DNA of 50,126 nucleotides from Ruminococcus sp. Lineage in GTDB: Bacteria > Bacillota > Clostridia > Oscillospirales > Ruminococcaceae. The position numbers were made by a program, and so were the translations under genes. Location of the stretch: NCBI GenBank assembly GCA_017620025.1, contig JAFZRF010000002.1:1-50126 (forward strand), written 5' to 3'. Positions 22,562 to 30,944 of this stretch are shown here, in pieces. Each line of letters begins with the position of its first letter. The first letter of the stretch is position 1. The notes beneath the pieces were generated by a model that worked only from the letters and a program-made list of their open reading frames with translations, ran no database searches and was not told where the DNA came from.

Positions 22562-23239
22562 TTGAAGATACTTATTATAGAGGATGAAAAGGTGCTTGCC
22601 GATTCGCTGAAGCTGATGCTGGAGTCAAAGGGCTTTGAGGCAGATGCGGTATACGACGGCGAGAGCGGTGAGCAGTACGCAATGCTCGATGTCTACGATC
22701 TTATAATACTCGATATCATGCTGCCGAAAAAGAACGGCTATCAGGTCGCAAAAAGCGTCCGTGAGAGGCATATCACCACGCCGATACTCATGCTGACTGC
22801 CAGGTCTGATGTTGATGACAAGGTGCAGGGGCTCAATTCCGGTGCGGATTACTACCTGACGAAGCCCTTCGATGCAAGGGAGCTGCTTGCCTGTGTAAAT
22901 GCCCTCCTCCGCAGACAGGGCTCGCAGGTCAACGAGCTCGTCTTCGGCAATACAAGGCTCGATATGGAGTCCGCTTCGCTGATATGCGGAGAGAACAGCA
23001 TAAGGCTCTCCGCAAGGGAATATGAAGTCATGCGTATGCTTATGACCTCCGGAACGAACCATATCTCAAAGGAGACTCTTCTTACAAAGGTATGGGGATA
23101 TGACTCCAACGCCGTTGAGAACCACGTTGAGGTATATGTCGGATTTCTCAGGAAGAAGCTCGTCAGCATCGGCTCGGATGTGCGTATCGAAGCTGTAAGA
23201 AGACTCGGCTACCATCTGGAGTGTGAAGGGAAATGCTGA
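22562..23239 (+). CDS. OmpR-family response regulator
   Basis: A 225-residue protein. The receiver domain has phospho-acceptor Asp51 (LIILDIMLPKKNG), upstream acidic EDEK and Lys in YYLTKPFDARE. The winged helix contains RLSAREYEVMRMLM, KETLLTKVWGYDS and EVYVGFLRKKL. The start is a TTG 7 nt after AAGGAGGTG, a strong site. It overlaps the kinase start by 7 nt. It is divergent from the VTC/DUF4956/CotH operon, with phased direct repeats between them, so control of that operon and of itself is likely. Confidence 0.94.
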   Translation: MKILIIEDEKVLADSLKLMLESKGFEADAVYDGESGEQYAMLDVYDLIILDIMLPKKNGYQVAKSVRERHITTPILMLTARSDVDDKVQGLNSGADYYLTKPFDARELLACVNALLRRQGSQVNELVFGNTRLDMESASLICGENSIRLSAREYEVMRMLMTSGTNHISKETLLTKVWGYDSNAVENHVEVYVGFLRKKLVSIGSDVRIEAVRRLGYHLECEGKC

Positions 23240-24444
23240 AACGGCTGAGGATAAAATTCGTTGCGGTCATAATGGCTATCGTAACTGTGCTGTTCGTCGT
23301 GATATTCGGGCTTGTACTGCATCTGACAAAGCAGAATATCGAGCGTGAGAGCATACAGATGATGCGGGCTATGGCATTCCGTCCGATGATGTCTGCGCCG
23401 CTGAACAAGCCGGACGATATGCCGGATAATATACGCCTTCCGTTCTTTACGGTAGACATCTCCTCCGACGGGAGCATAAAAGCCTCGGGAGGCGATTACT
23501 TCGACCTGACGGACGAGTCCCTGCTGAACGAACTTGTGAGCGCCGTCGATGAAAAGTCAAAGGAGACCGGTATACTCTCAAAGTATGACCTCAGGTATAT
23601 GAAGGCGGAAAAAGGCAGGGACAGGACGATAGTATTCGCCGATATATCGAGCGAGAAGGCGATGCTCAAAGGACTTATCACGAACTCCGCCGTTATCGGC
23701 CTTATCGGATATGCAGTCATCTTTCTGATAAGTCTGCTGCTTGCTAAGTGGGTGACTAAGCCCGTAGAGAAGACATGGAACGAGCAGAAGCAGTTCATAG
23801 CGGATGCCTCCCACGAGCTGAAAACACCTATCACCGTAATAATGACAAATGCCGAGATGATGGCGGATAAGAGCTATTCGGAAAGCGACAGGGAAGACTT
23901 TATAAAAAACATCCTCTCAACGTCAAAGCGCATGAGAGGACTTGTTGAAAGTCTGCTCGAGCTTGCAAGGCTCGATAACAACAGGGCGCCGAAGAAGTTC
24001 GTCAGCATCGATTACAGCAAGCTGATAAACGACAGTATACTGCCGTTCGAGCCGCTCTTCTTCGAGAACGATATGGTGCTTGATACAGAGATAGAAGGTG
24101 GGATAACTGTCGAAGGCGACAAGGACAAGCTGCGTCAGGTTATGTCGATACTCCTTGACAATGCGCTGAAATACTCCGATCCCGACGAAAAGGTGACAGT
24201 CAGGCTGAAACGTCAGACCTCAGGCTGTCTGCTGTCAGTTTCAGGTCACGGTACACCTCTTTCAAAGGAGGACTGCCTCAATATCTTCAAGCGCTTCTAC
24301 CGTGTGGACAAGGCGAGAAATGACGGCCAGAGCTACGGCCTCGGACTTGCCATCGCCGACAGCATAGTGAGTGAGCATGACGGAAAGATATGGGCAGAGA
24401 GCGAGAACGGTTACAATACCTTCTATGTCAGCCTTCCGGTCTGA
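23233..24444 (+). CDS. Sensor histidine kinase
   Basis: A 403-residue kinase. TM1 is at residues 9-31, followed by an extracytoplasmic segment of about 115 residues, and TM2 at about 152-172. HisKA has DASHELKTPITV with His194. HATPase has LLDNALKYSDPDE and a C-terminal YGLGLAIADSI. The G1 position reads SVSGHGTP rather than DxGxG, a variant also seen in some functional kinases of this type (VSNTG-like). The start ATG lies inside the end of the regulator gene, so the two are coupled. The signal is unknown; the neighbouring target operon points to envelope or phosphate-type stress. Confidence 0.92.
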   Translation: MLKRLRIKFVAVIMAIVTVLFVVIFGLVLHLTKQNIERESIQMMRAMAFRPMMSAPLNKPDDMPDNIRLPFFTVDISSDGSIKASGGDYFDLTDESLLNELVSAVDEKSKETGILSKYDLRYMKAEKGRDRTIVFADISSEKAMLKGLITNSAVIGLIGYAVIFLISLLLAKWVTKPVEKTWNEQKQFIADASHELKTPITVIMTNAEMMADKSYSESDREDFIKNILSTSKRMRGLVESLLELARLDNNRAPKKFVSIDYSKLINDSILPFEPLFFENDMVLDTEIEGGITVEGDKDKLRQVMSILLDNALKYSDPDEKVTVRLKRQTSGCLLSVSGHGTPLSKEDCLNIFKRFYRVDKARNDGQSYGLGLAIADSIVSEHDGKIWAESENGYNTFYVSLPV

Positions 24445-24475
24445 ATTGTCAACATCACTGCAGGTATATGTGGAA

Positions 24476-24510
24476 AAGTCCTCATGGTCACGGCCGTGAG
24501 GGCTTTTTAT
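24476..24510 (+). terminator. Rho-independent terminator
   Basis: GTCCTCA pairs with TGAGGGC with additional inner pairing, followed by TTTTTA. Confidence 0.82.
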
Positions 24511-24525
24511 GTCATGGTAATAAAC

Positions 24526-24554
24526 TTGACAATCTTCCTCTTTTAATATATAAT
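24526..24554 (+). promoter_or_regulatory. Consensus promoter of the DUF4178 operon
   Basis: TTGACA (24526-24531), a 17-nt spacer and TATAAT (24549-24554). Confidence 0.87.
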
Positions 24555-24592
24555 TAATAGCAACGATGTAAACCAAAGGGGGAGATAATACA

Positions 24593-25666
24593 TTGAAATT
24601 CAACATCGGTGATATAGTAAACGCTGACGGAACTGAGTATCACATCGCAGGCAGGATAACCTACAAGAATACCAGTGACGGTATGTACTGGGATGAATAC
24701 CGCATGATACCTGTATCGGGTGGTGCGGAGGCATGGCTCAGCGTCGACGAGATATATGATGAATACTCGATAAGCAAGAAGGCCTCAGTCATGACGAGTA
24801 CGGCCGGATATCATCTGGTAGATCAGGGAACTGAGGTGGTTACCTCCTGTGAGGGATCCGTGGATGTATCATACGGCGACAGGGCACGGTTTTACGAGTA
24901 TGAGGACAGCACGGAGGAAAAGATCATTTCCCGTGAGGTGTGGGATGACGAGACAGAGGTCTGCACGGGATACTACCTTGACAAGGATGAATTCTACTTT
25001 GTCCGTCATGATACCGAATACAAGGCGCCGGGTGCGGGTTCAGCGGGGCTGACTCTTATAGTACTTGCAATAGTCGCTTTGTTCATCCTTCTTCCGGATC
25101 TGATCGGTTCGATTCACTTCACACCGACTATCAGGAAAACCCTTGATAAGAATTCAAGCTTTACGTATGTTACCTCGATAACGGGTGAGGACAAACAGAA
25201 GGCGAGGGTATACAGCGTCGGTTCGTATTACACCGTAGGTGATGCGGCAAAATGGATCATAGACGGTATTGAGGGTGAGACAGAGGTCGTGCAGCAGGAT
25301 GATGAAGATCCGGAGAACGGCTCGATAGGCATCCTCACCAAGAAGGAGTACTGTCTGGTATACAAGGGAGAGGACGGAGAGGTTCTTGCTCAGGTATCCA
25401 ACAGAAAATACGCCTATACGACTGATAATACGCCTTACCACGGCACAAGCCGGGCACACAGGTATTACAGGCGTTTCTACTATTCGGGCGGCTATGACAG
25501 CGACAGCAGAAAATACAAGAGTTCGTCATCGCCTTACAGCTCATATGACGGTGACAGTATGTCGTTCTCTTCATCAGATACATACAGCAGCTATTCAAGC
25601 AGCGTCAGACAGGCCAGCATCTACTCAAGAAGCTCGTCCGGCGGCGGCCTGAGCAGCGGTAAATAA
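24593..25666 (+). CDS. DUF4178-domain protein
   Basis: A 357-residue protein starting with TTG 10 nt after AAAGGGGGAG. Two DUF4178-type beta domains flank one membrane helix at about 143-163 (SAGLTLIVLAIVALFILLP). The first domain is at about 1-85 (VNADGTEYHIAGRITYKN, WDEYRMI), the second at about 178-275. The C-terminal 80 residues are rich in Ser and Tyr and look disordered. DUF4178 genes are usually found with DUF350 and spermidine-synthase-like genes, as here. The biochemical role is unknown. Confidence 0.85.
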   Translation: MKFNIGDIVNADGTEYHIAGRITYKNTSDGMYWDEYRMIPVSGGAEAWLSVDEIYDEYSISKKASVMTSTAGYHLVDQGTEVVTSCEGSVDVSYGDRARFYEYEDSTEEKIISREVWDDETEVCTGYYLDKDEFYFVRHDTEYKAPGAGSAGLTLIVLAIVALFILLPDLIGSIHFTPTIRKTLDKNSSFTYVTSITGEDKQKARVYSVGSYYTVGDAAKWIIDGIEGETEVVQQDDEDPENGSIGILTKKEYCLVYKGEDGEVLAQVSNRKYAYTTDNTPYHGTSRAHRYYRRFYYSGGYDSDSRKYKSSSSPYSSYDGDSMSFSSSDTYSSYSSSVRQASIYSRSSSGGGLSSGK

Positions 25667-25678
25667 CAGGAGGTAATT

Positions 25679-26110
25679 ATGGATTTTTACAAGGATCTTA
25701 TCGAAATAGCAATATACTCATGTCTCGGAGTGATACTTATGGTAGCAGCAAATTACTTTGTTGATCTTATCATTCCCTGTTCTTTCCCCGAGGAGATAAA
25801 GAAGGGCAACAATGCGATCGGATTTGTTTCCGCAGGAATCAATATAGGAGTAGGAATACTCCTCAAGGCCGCTGTCTATACTCCGGCACAGGCTCTCCAT
25901 GAGGAGGATCTGCTGACCGGTATCATAGGAAGCATACTGTATTTCTGTGCAGGCGTAGTATTCTTCATGCTCGGATATCTTGCAGTAAAGCTGATAAACA
26001 GAAAGTATGAGCTCAACAGCGAGATCGGCAAGGGCAATACCTCGGCCGGTATCATGGTAGCCGGTATCTTTATCGGTATCGCCATACTTATCAGCGGAGT
26101 GATAATGTAA
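25679..26110 (+). CDS. DUF350 membrane protein
   Basis: A 143-residue protein with four membrane helices, arranged as two similar halves. Each half ends with an Asn-Ala/Ser-Gly turn before the next helix (KGNNAIGFVSAGINIG in the first, KGNTSAGIMVAGIFIG in the second), so it is an internal duplication typical of DUF350. It lies 12 nt after DUF4178 and 7 nt before the aminopropyltransferase-like gene. Function is unknown; the duplicated pore-like helices suggest a channel or scaffold, an inference only. Confidence 0.88.
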   Translation: MDFYKDLIEIAIYSCLGVILMVAANYFVDLIIPCSFPEEIKKGNNAIGFVSAGINIGVGILLKAAVYTPAQALHEEDLLTGIIGSILYFCAGVVFFMLGYLAVKLINRKYELNSEIGKGNTSAGIMVAGIFIGIAILISGVIM

Positions 26111-26117
26111 GGGGAAT

Positions 26118-27620
26118 ATGAAGAATTATCGTATCCTGATGCTGACAACACTTATTATCTCGGGCTGTTCCATGGTCTATGAGCTGATAATAAGTGCTGT
26201 CAGTTCTTATCTTGTAGGCGATTCCACATTGCAGTATTCTGTCACCATAGGCCTTTATATGTTTGCGCTCGGCATAGGTTCCTTTCTTTCAAAATTCGTG
26301 AAGAAGGAGCTGTTCAGCAGCTTTGCCACAGTGGAGATATGTATAGGAGTCATCGGCGGAACGAGTTCGCTTATACTGTTTCTTGCAAACCTGTATATTG
26401 AATCCTACGACGCAGTGATGTACATTGAGATACTCCTGATCGGTACTCTTGCCGGACTTGAGATACCTCTTCTGACACGTATAATAGAGGAGGACAGGAA
26501 GGAATTGCGCCTTACGCTGTCGTCGATATTCTCCTTCGACTATATCGGAGGCCTGATAGGCGCTATCGCCTTTCCGATGCTGCTCCTGCCGCATCTCGGA
26601 TACTTTGCGACAGCCTTCCTTGCAGGCTCCTTCAACCTTATCTGTGCTGTTATTATCATCTTCAAATTCAGTGACAGGCTGAAAAAGAGCATGGTATTCC
26701 GCATAGTCTCGGTAGTCCTTCTCGTTCTTATGGCAGCGGGAATCATGTTCTCGGAGAATATAAGCCGAGTGATAGAAGGCGGCCTTTACCGTGACGATGT
26801 GATCCTGATCGAGCAGACGCCCTATCAGAAAATAGTCGTCACAAAGCATAAGGACGATCTCCGGCTCTATATCGACGGAAACTGCCAGTTCTCCTCTGCG
26901 GATGAATACCGCTATCACGAAGGACTTGTACATATTCCGATGCTCTATGCGGAGAAGCACGACAGGGTGCTGATACTCGGCGGCGGCGACGGGCTTGCAG
27001 TACGTGAGCTGCTCAAATACCCGGATGTCAGCGAGATAACGATGATCGACCTCGACAAGGGAATGACCGATCTTTGCAGCACTGACAGACAGATCTCAGC
27101 TATCAACGGCGGCTCCCTGAGCAGTGATAAGCTCACCATTAAGAATATGGACGCCTACGAATACCTGAAAGAATCGGATGATATCTACGACGTTATAATC
27201 GTGGATCTTCCCGACCCGAACAATGAGGCGCTGAACAAGCTTTACAGCAACATCTTCTACCGGCTGTGCAGTCAGCATCTGACTGATACCGGTGTGATGA
27301 ATGTGCAGTCAACGAGTCCTTACTATGCTCCGAAGGCTTTCTGGTGCATCAGCCGGACGATAGAGAGCGAGGGCATGGAGGTCATGCCGTATCACCTGCA
27401 GGTCCCTGCATTCGGCGACTGGGGATTCAATATGGCGAGCCGTACAGAACTGAGCATCAAGCATGAATTACTGTCTGATACGCGTTATCTTAAAGCTGAC
27501 AACATAGATTCGTTGTTCTGCTTCGGCAAGGATGAAACGGATGACAGCACGGATATAAACCAGCTTACCAAACCGGTGCTTATACAGTATTATAACGATG
27601 CTGTAAGGAACTGGGAATAA
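26118..27620 (+). CDS. Membrane-integrated spermidine-synthase-like protein
   Basis: A 500-residue protein. The N-terminal 220 residues contain about seven membrane helices. The C-terminal half (about 230-480) is a Rossmann-fold aminopropyltransferase/SAM-type domain: YQKIVVTKH, RLYIDGNCQFS, DEYRYHEGLVHIPM, LILGGGDGLAVRELLKY, IDLDKGM and VDLPDPNN. The DEYRYHE and GGGDG motifs match SpeE. The group fuses SpeE with a transporter-like membrane part. No S-adenosylmethionine decarboxylase gene is nearby, so the substrate may not be putrescine. It is the third gene of the DUF4178/DUF350 operon and ends before a strong bidirectional terminator. Confidence 0.87.
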   Translation: MKNYRILMLTTLIISGCSMVYELIISAVSSYLVGDSTLQYSVTIGLYMFALGIGSFLSKFVKKELFSSFATVEICIGVIGGTSSLILFLANLYIESYDAVMYIEILLIGTLAGLEIPLLTRIIEEDRKELRLTLSSIFSFDYIGGLIGAIAFPMLLLPHLGYFATAFLAGSFNLICAVIIIFKFSDRLKKSMVFRIVSVVLLVLMAAGIMFSENISRVIEGGLYRDDVILIEQTPYQKIVVTKHKDDLRLYIDGNCQFSSADEYRYHEGLVHIPMLYAEKHDRVLILGGGDGLAVRELLKYPDVSEITMIDLDKGMTDLCSTDRQISAINGGSLSSDKLTIKNMDAYEYLKESDDIYDVIIVDLPDPNNEALNKLYSNIFYRLCSQHLTDTGVMNVQSTSPYYAPKAFWCISRTIESEGMEVMPYHLQVPAFGDWGFNMASRTELSIKHELLSDTRYLKADNIDSLFCFGKDETDDSTDINQLTKPVLIQYYNDAVRNWE

Positions 27621-27621
27621 G

Positions 27622-27650
27622 AAAGAGGCGGAAACTCCGCCTCTTTTTTG
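27622..27650. terminator. Bidirectional terminator
   Basis: AAAGAGGCGGA pairs with TCCGCCTCTTT around AAC. T runs occur on both strands, which serves the convergent genes ending at 27620 and 27657. Confidence 0.93.
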
Positions 27651-27656
27651 TATATC

Positions 27657-30011
27657 TTACTTGTTCTGATACTTGGCCTTATCCATCTCACGGATAGCTG
27701 CACGGCGTATCTTTCCGCTGCCTACGGTCTTGGGAAGCTCGGGAACGAACTCAATTACTCTCGGATACTTGTAAGGTGCAGTATGCTCCTTTACGTACTC
27801 CTTGATCTCTGTAACGAGTTCTTCGGAGGGTTCCTTGTCCTTGGTGAGAACGATGGTGGCCTTTACGACCTGTCCTCTGATCTCATCCGGTACGCCTGTA
27901 ACTGCACATTCAAGCACATAGGGGAGCTCCATGAGCACGCTCTCTATCTCGAAGGGTCCTATGCGGTAGCCGGAGGACTTGATAACATCGTCAACACGTC
28001 CGACATACCAGAAGTAGCCGTCCTCATCAACCCATGCGGTATCGCCTGTGTGGTAGTATCCGTCACGCCATGTCTCTGCGGTATTCTCCTCGTCGCCGAA
28101 GTAGCAGAGTGCAAGGCCGGGAACACCGTATCCGGGAGCCTTCTCGTCTTTCAGCTTTATGCAGATCTCACCGGTCTCGCCGACTCCTGCCGGAGTGCCG
28201 TCAGGGAGGAGGACCTGTACCTCATACTGCGGATTGGGCTTGCCCATGCTGCCGGGCTTGGGCTCCATGCCAACTACGTTTGCGATGGTGAGAGTTGTCT
28301 CGGTCTGACCGAAGCCCTCCATGAGCTTGATGCCGGTTGCCTTGTAGAACTGGTGGAATACCTCGGGGTTCAGTGCCTCGCCGGCGATGCAGGCGTATTT
28401 CAGCGATGACAGGTCATACTTGGAAAGATCCTCCTTGATGAAGAAACGGTACATTGTCGGAGGAGCGCAGAAGGAGGTGACATTGTACTTCTTGAACATC
28501 GGGAGTATATCGTCTGCGTGGAAACGGTCGAAGTCGTATACGAATACGGCAGCCTCACACATCCACTGGCCGTAGAGCTTGCCCCAGAGTGCCTTGCCCC
28601 AGCCGGTATCGGAGATAGTGAAGTGCAGGCCGTTCGGATTTGCGTTCTGCCAGTAGCGGGCGGTCACGTAGTGGCCGAGGGGGTACTGGTAGCTGTGCAG
28701 AACGAGCTTCGGGTTGCCTGATGTACCTGAGCTGAAGAATATCAGCATGGGATCTGTGCCACAGGGAGTATCGGCAGTGCGCTCGAAGTGAGTGCTGTAT
28801 GCAGTCAGCTCTGCGTTGAAATCATGCCAGCCCTCACGCTGTCCGTTCACAAGCACCTTTGTCTTAAGAGTGGGGGAGGAAGCGCAGGCCTTCTCTACTT
28901 CATCAGCTACCTCGCCGTCGGCAGTGCACACGATAGCTGATACCTCTGCCGAATTGAAGCGGTATACAAGGTCATGCTCCTTGAGCATATTGGAAGCCGG
29001 GATAACAAGTGCGCCGATGCGGTGAAGAGCGATTATGGAGAACCAGAACTGATAATGACGCTTGAGTATCAGCATTACACGGTCGCCCTTCTTGATGCCG
29101 AGAGACTTGAAGTAATTGGCTGTCTGACATGAATACTTCTTGATATCCTTGAAGGTGAAGCGGCGCTCGTTGTGTTCCGCGTCAACATAGATCATAGCGG
29201 TCTTGTCAGGACATTTCTCAGCCATTGCATCAACGATATCGTATGCGAAGTTGAACTTGTCCTGATCGGTAAAATGAACAGCGCTGAGCACGCCCTCTTC
29301 GTTGGTCTCGCACTTTACGAACTTCTCTGATACGGGATTGAGCAGGCCCGCCTTATCCACGTTTGTGAGAGCGTGATGTGCGATGTGCTCCTTGTATTCA
29401 GCCATACCTGCCTTGCCGTGAGGAGCCATTACGAAGGCGTAGATCTCGCAGTCCTCGCCGCCGAGTGCGACCTCGTCATGGGGGAGGGAGCTGTCGTAGT
29501 AGATCGAGTCGCCCTCGTGGAGTATCTCAGTATGTGAGCCGACTGTCATACGCAGTGTGCCCTTGAGGACGATATCCATTTCCTGGCCTGCGTGGCTTGC
29601 CATATGCATGGGCTGGTTGAATGCTTCTTCGGAGTAGGGGATAACTACATGGAAGGGCTCAACTGTCTTGTTCTTGAACTTGGATGCAAGACGGTTGTAG
29701 GCAAAGCCCTTTCTGCGGACTATCGGAACGCCCTCGCCCTTGCGTGTTACGGTATATCCGCTCAGCTCAGGGCTTTTGCCCTCCATGAGCTCTGTGATAT
29801 CAACATTGAATTTATTTGCACATTTATAGATAAAGGTGAAGCTGAAATCCTTCTCGCCGGATTCATACTTCTTGTAATCCTCAACGGAATAACCTGTAAT
29901 TGCAGCCATTTCCTCGATTGAAATACCAAGGTCCTCACGCAGACGTACGATTCGCTCTGCGACCTCTCTGATCCTGACTTCCGCATTCTGCAAATTTGTC
30001 ATTTCGCTCAT
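27657..30011 (-). CDS. XRE-cupin-acyl-CoA synthetase fusion (AMP-forming)
   Basis: A 784-residue three-part protein. Residues 12-75 are an XRE helix-turn-helix (SIEEMAAITGYSVEDYKKYESGE). Residues of about 120-195 are a cupin (HAGQEMDIVLKGTL, EGDSIYYDSSLPHDE). Residues of about 250-780 are a complete AMP-forming acyl-CoA synthetase: FFSSGTSGNPKLV (ATP/AMP loop), GFGQTETT, YHTGDTAW, DDVIKSSGYRIGP, and the C-terminal catalytic Lys in GSGKIRRA. The reaction is a carboxylic acid + ATP + CoA giving acyl-CoA + AMP + PPi. The substrate is not readable from sequence. A T-box leader that appears to read tRNA-Ile precedes it, which points to an acid used for isoleucine synthesis, 2-methylbutyrate being the best candidate (inference). 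AAAGGAGAA lies about 8 nt before the ATG. Confidence 0.9.
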   Translation of the reverse strand: MSEMTNLQNAEVRIREVAERIVRLREDLGISIEEMAAITGYSVEDYKKYESGEKDFSFTFIYKCANKFNVDITELMEGKSPELSGYTVTRKGEGVPIVRRKGFAYNRLASKFKNKTVEPFHVVIPYSEEAFNQPMHMASHAGQEMDIVLKGTLRMTVGSHTEILHEGDSIYYDSSLPHDEVALGGEDCEIYAFVMAPHGKAGMAEYKEHIAHHALTNVDKAGLLNPVSEKFVKCETNEEGVLSAVHFTDQDKFNFAYDIVDAMAEKCPDKTAMIYVDAEHNERRFTFKDIKKYSCQTANYFKSLGIKKGDRVMLILKRHYQFWFSIIALHRIGALVIPASNMLKEHDLVYRFNSAEVSAIVCTADGEVADEVEKACASSPTLKTKVLVNGQREGWHDFNAELTAYSTHFERTADTPCGTDPMLIFFSSGTSGNPKLVLHSYQYPLGHYVTARYWQNANPNGLHFTISDTGWGKALWGKLYGQWMCEAAVFVYDFDRFHADDILPMFKKYNVTSFCAPPTMYRFFIKEDLSKYDLSSLKYACIAGEALNPEVFHQFYKATGIKLMEGFGQTETTLTIANVVGMEPKPGSMGKPNPQYEVQVLLPDGTPAGVGETGEICIKLKDEKAPGYGVPGLALCYFGDEENTAETWRDGYYHTGDTAWVDEDGYFWYVGRVDDVIKSSGYRIGPFEIESVLMELPYVLECAVTGVPDEIRGQVVKATIVLTKDKEPSEELVTEIKEYVKEHTAPYKYPRVIEFVPELPKTVGSGKIRRAAIREMDKAKYQNK

Positions 30012-30031
30012 AATGATCTTCTCCTTTTTTT

Positions 30032-30079
30032 AAAAATAAAAAAGCCCGCCTCAAAGAAAAACGTTCTTTGAGACGAGCA
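30032..30079 (-). terminator. Intrinsic terminator of the T-box leader
   Basis: On the minus strand GCTCGTCTCAAAG pairs with CTTTGAGACGGGC (one G-U pair), followed by TTTTTTATTTTT. CTCAAA in its 5' arm (plus 30067-30072) is also the 3' partner of the antiterminator. Confidence 0.92.
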
Positions 30080-30307
30080 TCATTTACTGATTACCCGCGG
30101 TACCACTCAAATTGTGCCGCTATTGCGTAACACCACTTCAGACTCCGACAAGCCCTATTCATTAACGCAGACTCACGGGAACGCTTACTGCTAATTTCAG
30201 CATTCCGGCTCAGAAGGGATACACAGCATTGCTTATCACCGACTCACACCGACCGTCGGCTCTCTGCAGACATTGGCAATTCTCTGCTTGTCTTCCTCAC
30301 AGCTTAT
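30038..30307 (-). ncRNA. T-box riboswitch, predicted tRNA-Ile responsive (specifier AUC)
   Basis: Read on the minus strand. The T-box core UGGUACCGCGGGU lies at 30093-30105. TTTGAG just 5' of it (30106-30111) can pair with CTCAAA of the terminator arm to form the antiterminator, so the two structures are mutually exclusive. The antiterminator bulge UGGU complements a tRNA 3' end ACCA, that is discriminator A. Stem I starts with GCUGUGAGGAAG and closes with CUUCUGAGC, containing a GUGA/GA kink-turn. The apical part has the AGAGAGC and GGUGUGAG elements. By comparison with glyQS (specifier, one nt, five-bp stem, GAGC), the specifier is AUC, isoleucine. GUA or UAU in the same loop are weaker alternatives. 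Stem III is GGAAUGCU/AGCGUUCC. Confidence 0.88.
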
Positions 30308-30313
30308 GTTTGG

Positions 30314-30342
30314 ATTATATCATATCAAAATCGGTTTGTCAA
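30314..30342 (-). promoter_or_regulatory. Consensus promoter of the T-box transcript
   Basis: On the minus strand TTGACA (30337-30342), a 17-nt spacer and TATAAT (30314-30319). Transcription should start near 30307. Confidence 0.9.
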
Positions 30343-30395
30343 TACCTTTTTGAAAATTTTATCCGGCGAATATTTCTTGGCATCTATCTGCTGCA

Positions 30396-30926
30396 TCAGA
30401 GCTTATATGTTCTCACGAACGAAGAGACGTCAACTCCGCTGTTCATGTACCGCAGCAGTATCTCCGCACAGGCACGGCTGTCGCTGTCGGCCTGATGGTG
30501 GTCGAGGGCGATACCGAAGTGGTCGCACATGATGTTGAGATTATGCTTCATGTCCGGGAGGACACGCCTGCCTATCTGCACCGTACAAAGATAATCAGCC
30601 GAAGCCTTCCAGCTAATGCCGTAGTCCTGCAGACAGCGGCGGAGCACGCTCATGTCGAATACAGCGTTATGTGCAGCGAGTATGCCGCTTCCCATCAGAG
30701 GCTCTATCTCTTCCCAGAGCTGAGCAAAATTCGGAGCGCCCTTGACCTTGTTCCTGTCGATGCCGGTCAGCTGTGTATTGAAGTAATCGAAATGCGTCTC
30801 CGGGTCAACGAGGGAGAAGAAGCTCTCCGTTATTCTTCCGTTTTCTATCACTGAGATACCTATCGCGCTCATGCGGTCATTCGCACGGTTAGGGGTCTCA
30901 ACATCGAATACAATATATCTTTCCAT
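30396..30926 (-). CDS. DEDDh 3'-5' exonuclease (DNA polymerase III epsilon-like)
   Basis: A 176-residue exonuclease domain. Exo I FDVETPNRANDRMSAIG supplies Asp8 and Glu10, Exo II AAHNAVFDMSVLRR supplies an Asp, and Exo III HQADSDSRACAE supplies His and Asp, so all DEDDh residues are present. There is no polymerase or BRCT domain, so it is a stand-alone proofreading- or RNase T-like nuclease. It is encoded 18 nt after the small membrane protein gene and shares its promoter. No strong terminator is visible downstream. Confidence 0.92.
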   Translation of the reverse strand: MERYIVFDVETPNRANDRMSAIGISVIENGRITESFFSLVDPETHFDYFNTQLTGIDRNKVKGAPNFAQLWEEIEPLMGSGILAAHNAVFDMSVLRRCLQDYGISWKASADYLCTVQIGRRVLPDMKHNLNIMCDHFGIALDHHQADSDSRACAEILLRYMNSGVDVSSFVRTYKL

Positions 30927-30944
30927 CAGTTTTCCGGTATGCTG

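Noticed and set aside
27648-28409. Plus-strand 253-codon ORF opposite the acyl-CoA synthetase
   Set aside because: It is antisense to well-conserved ligase motifs and its product has no domain; it reflects codon bias of the real gene.
30038-30307. Glycine or cysteine specificity for the T-box
   Set aside because: The antiterminator bulge UGGU requires discriminator A, whereas these tRNAs usually carry U; the specifier position also does not read a Gly or Cys codon.
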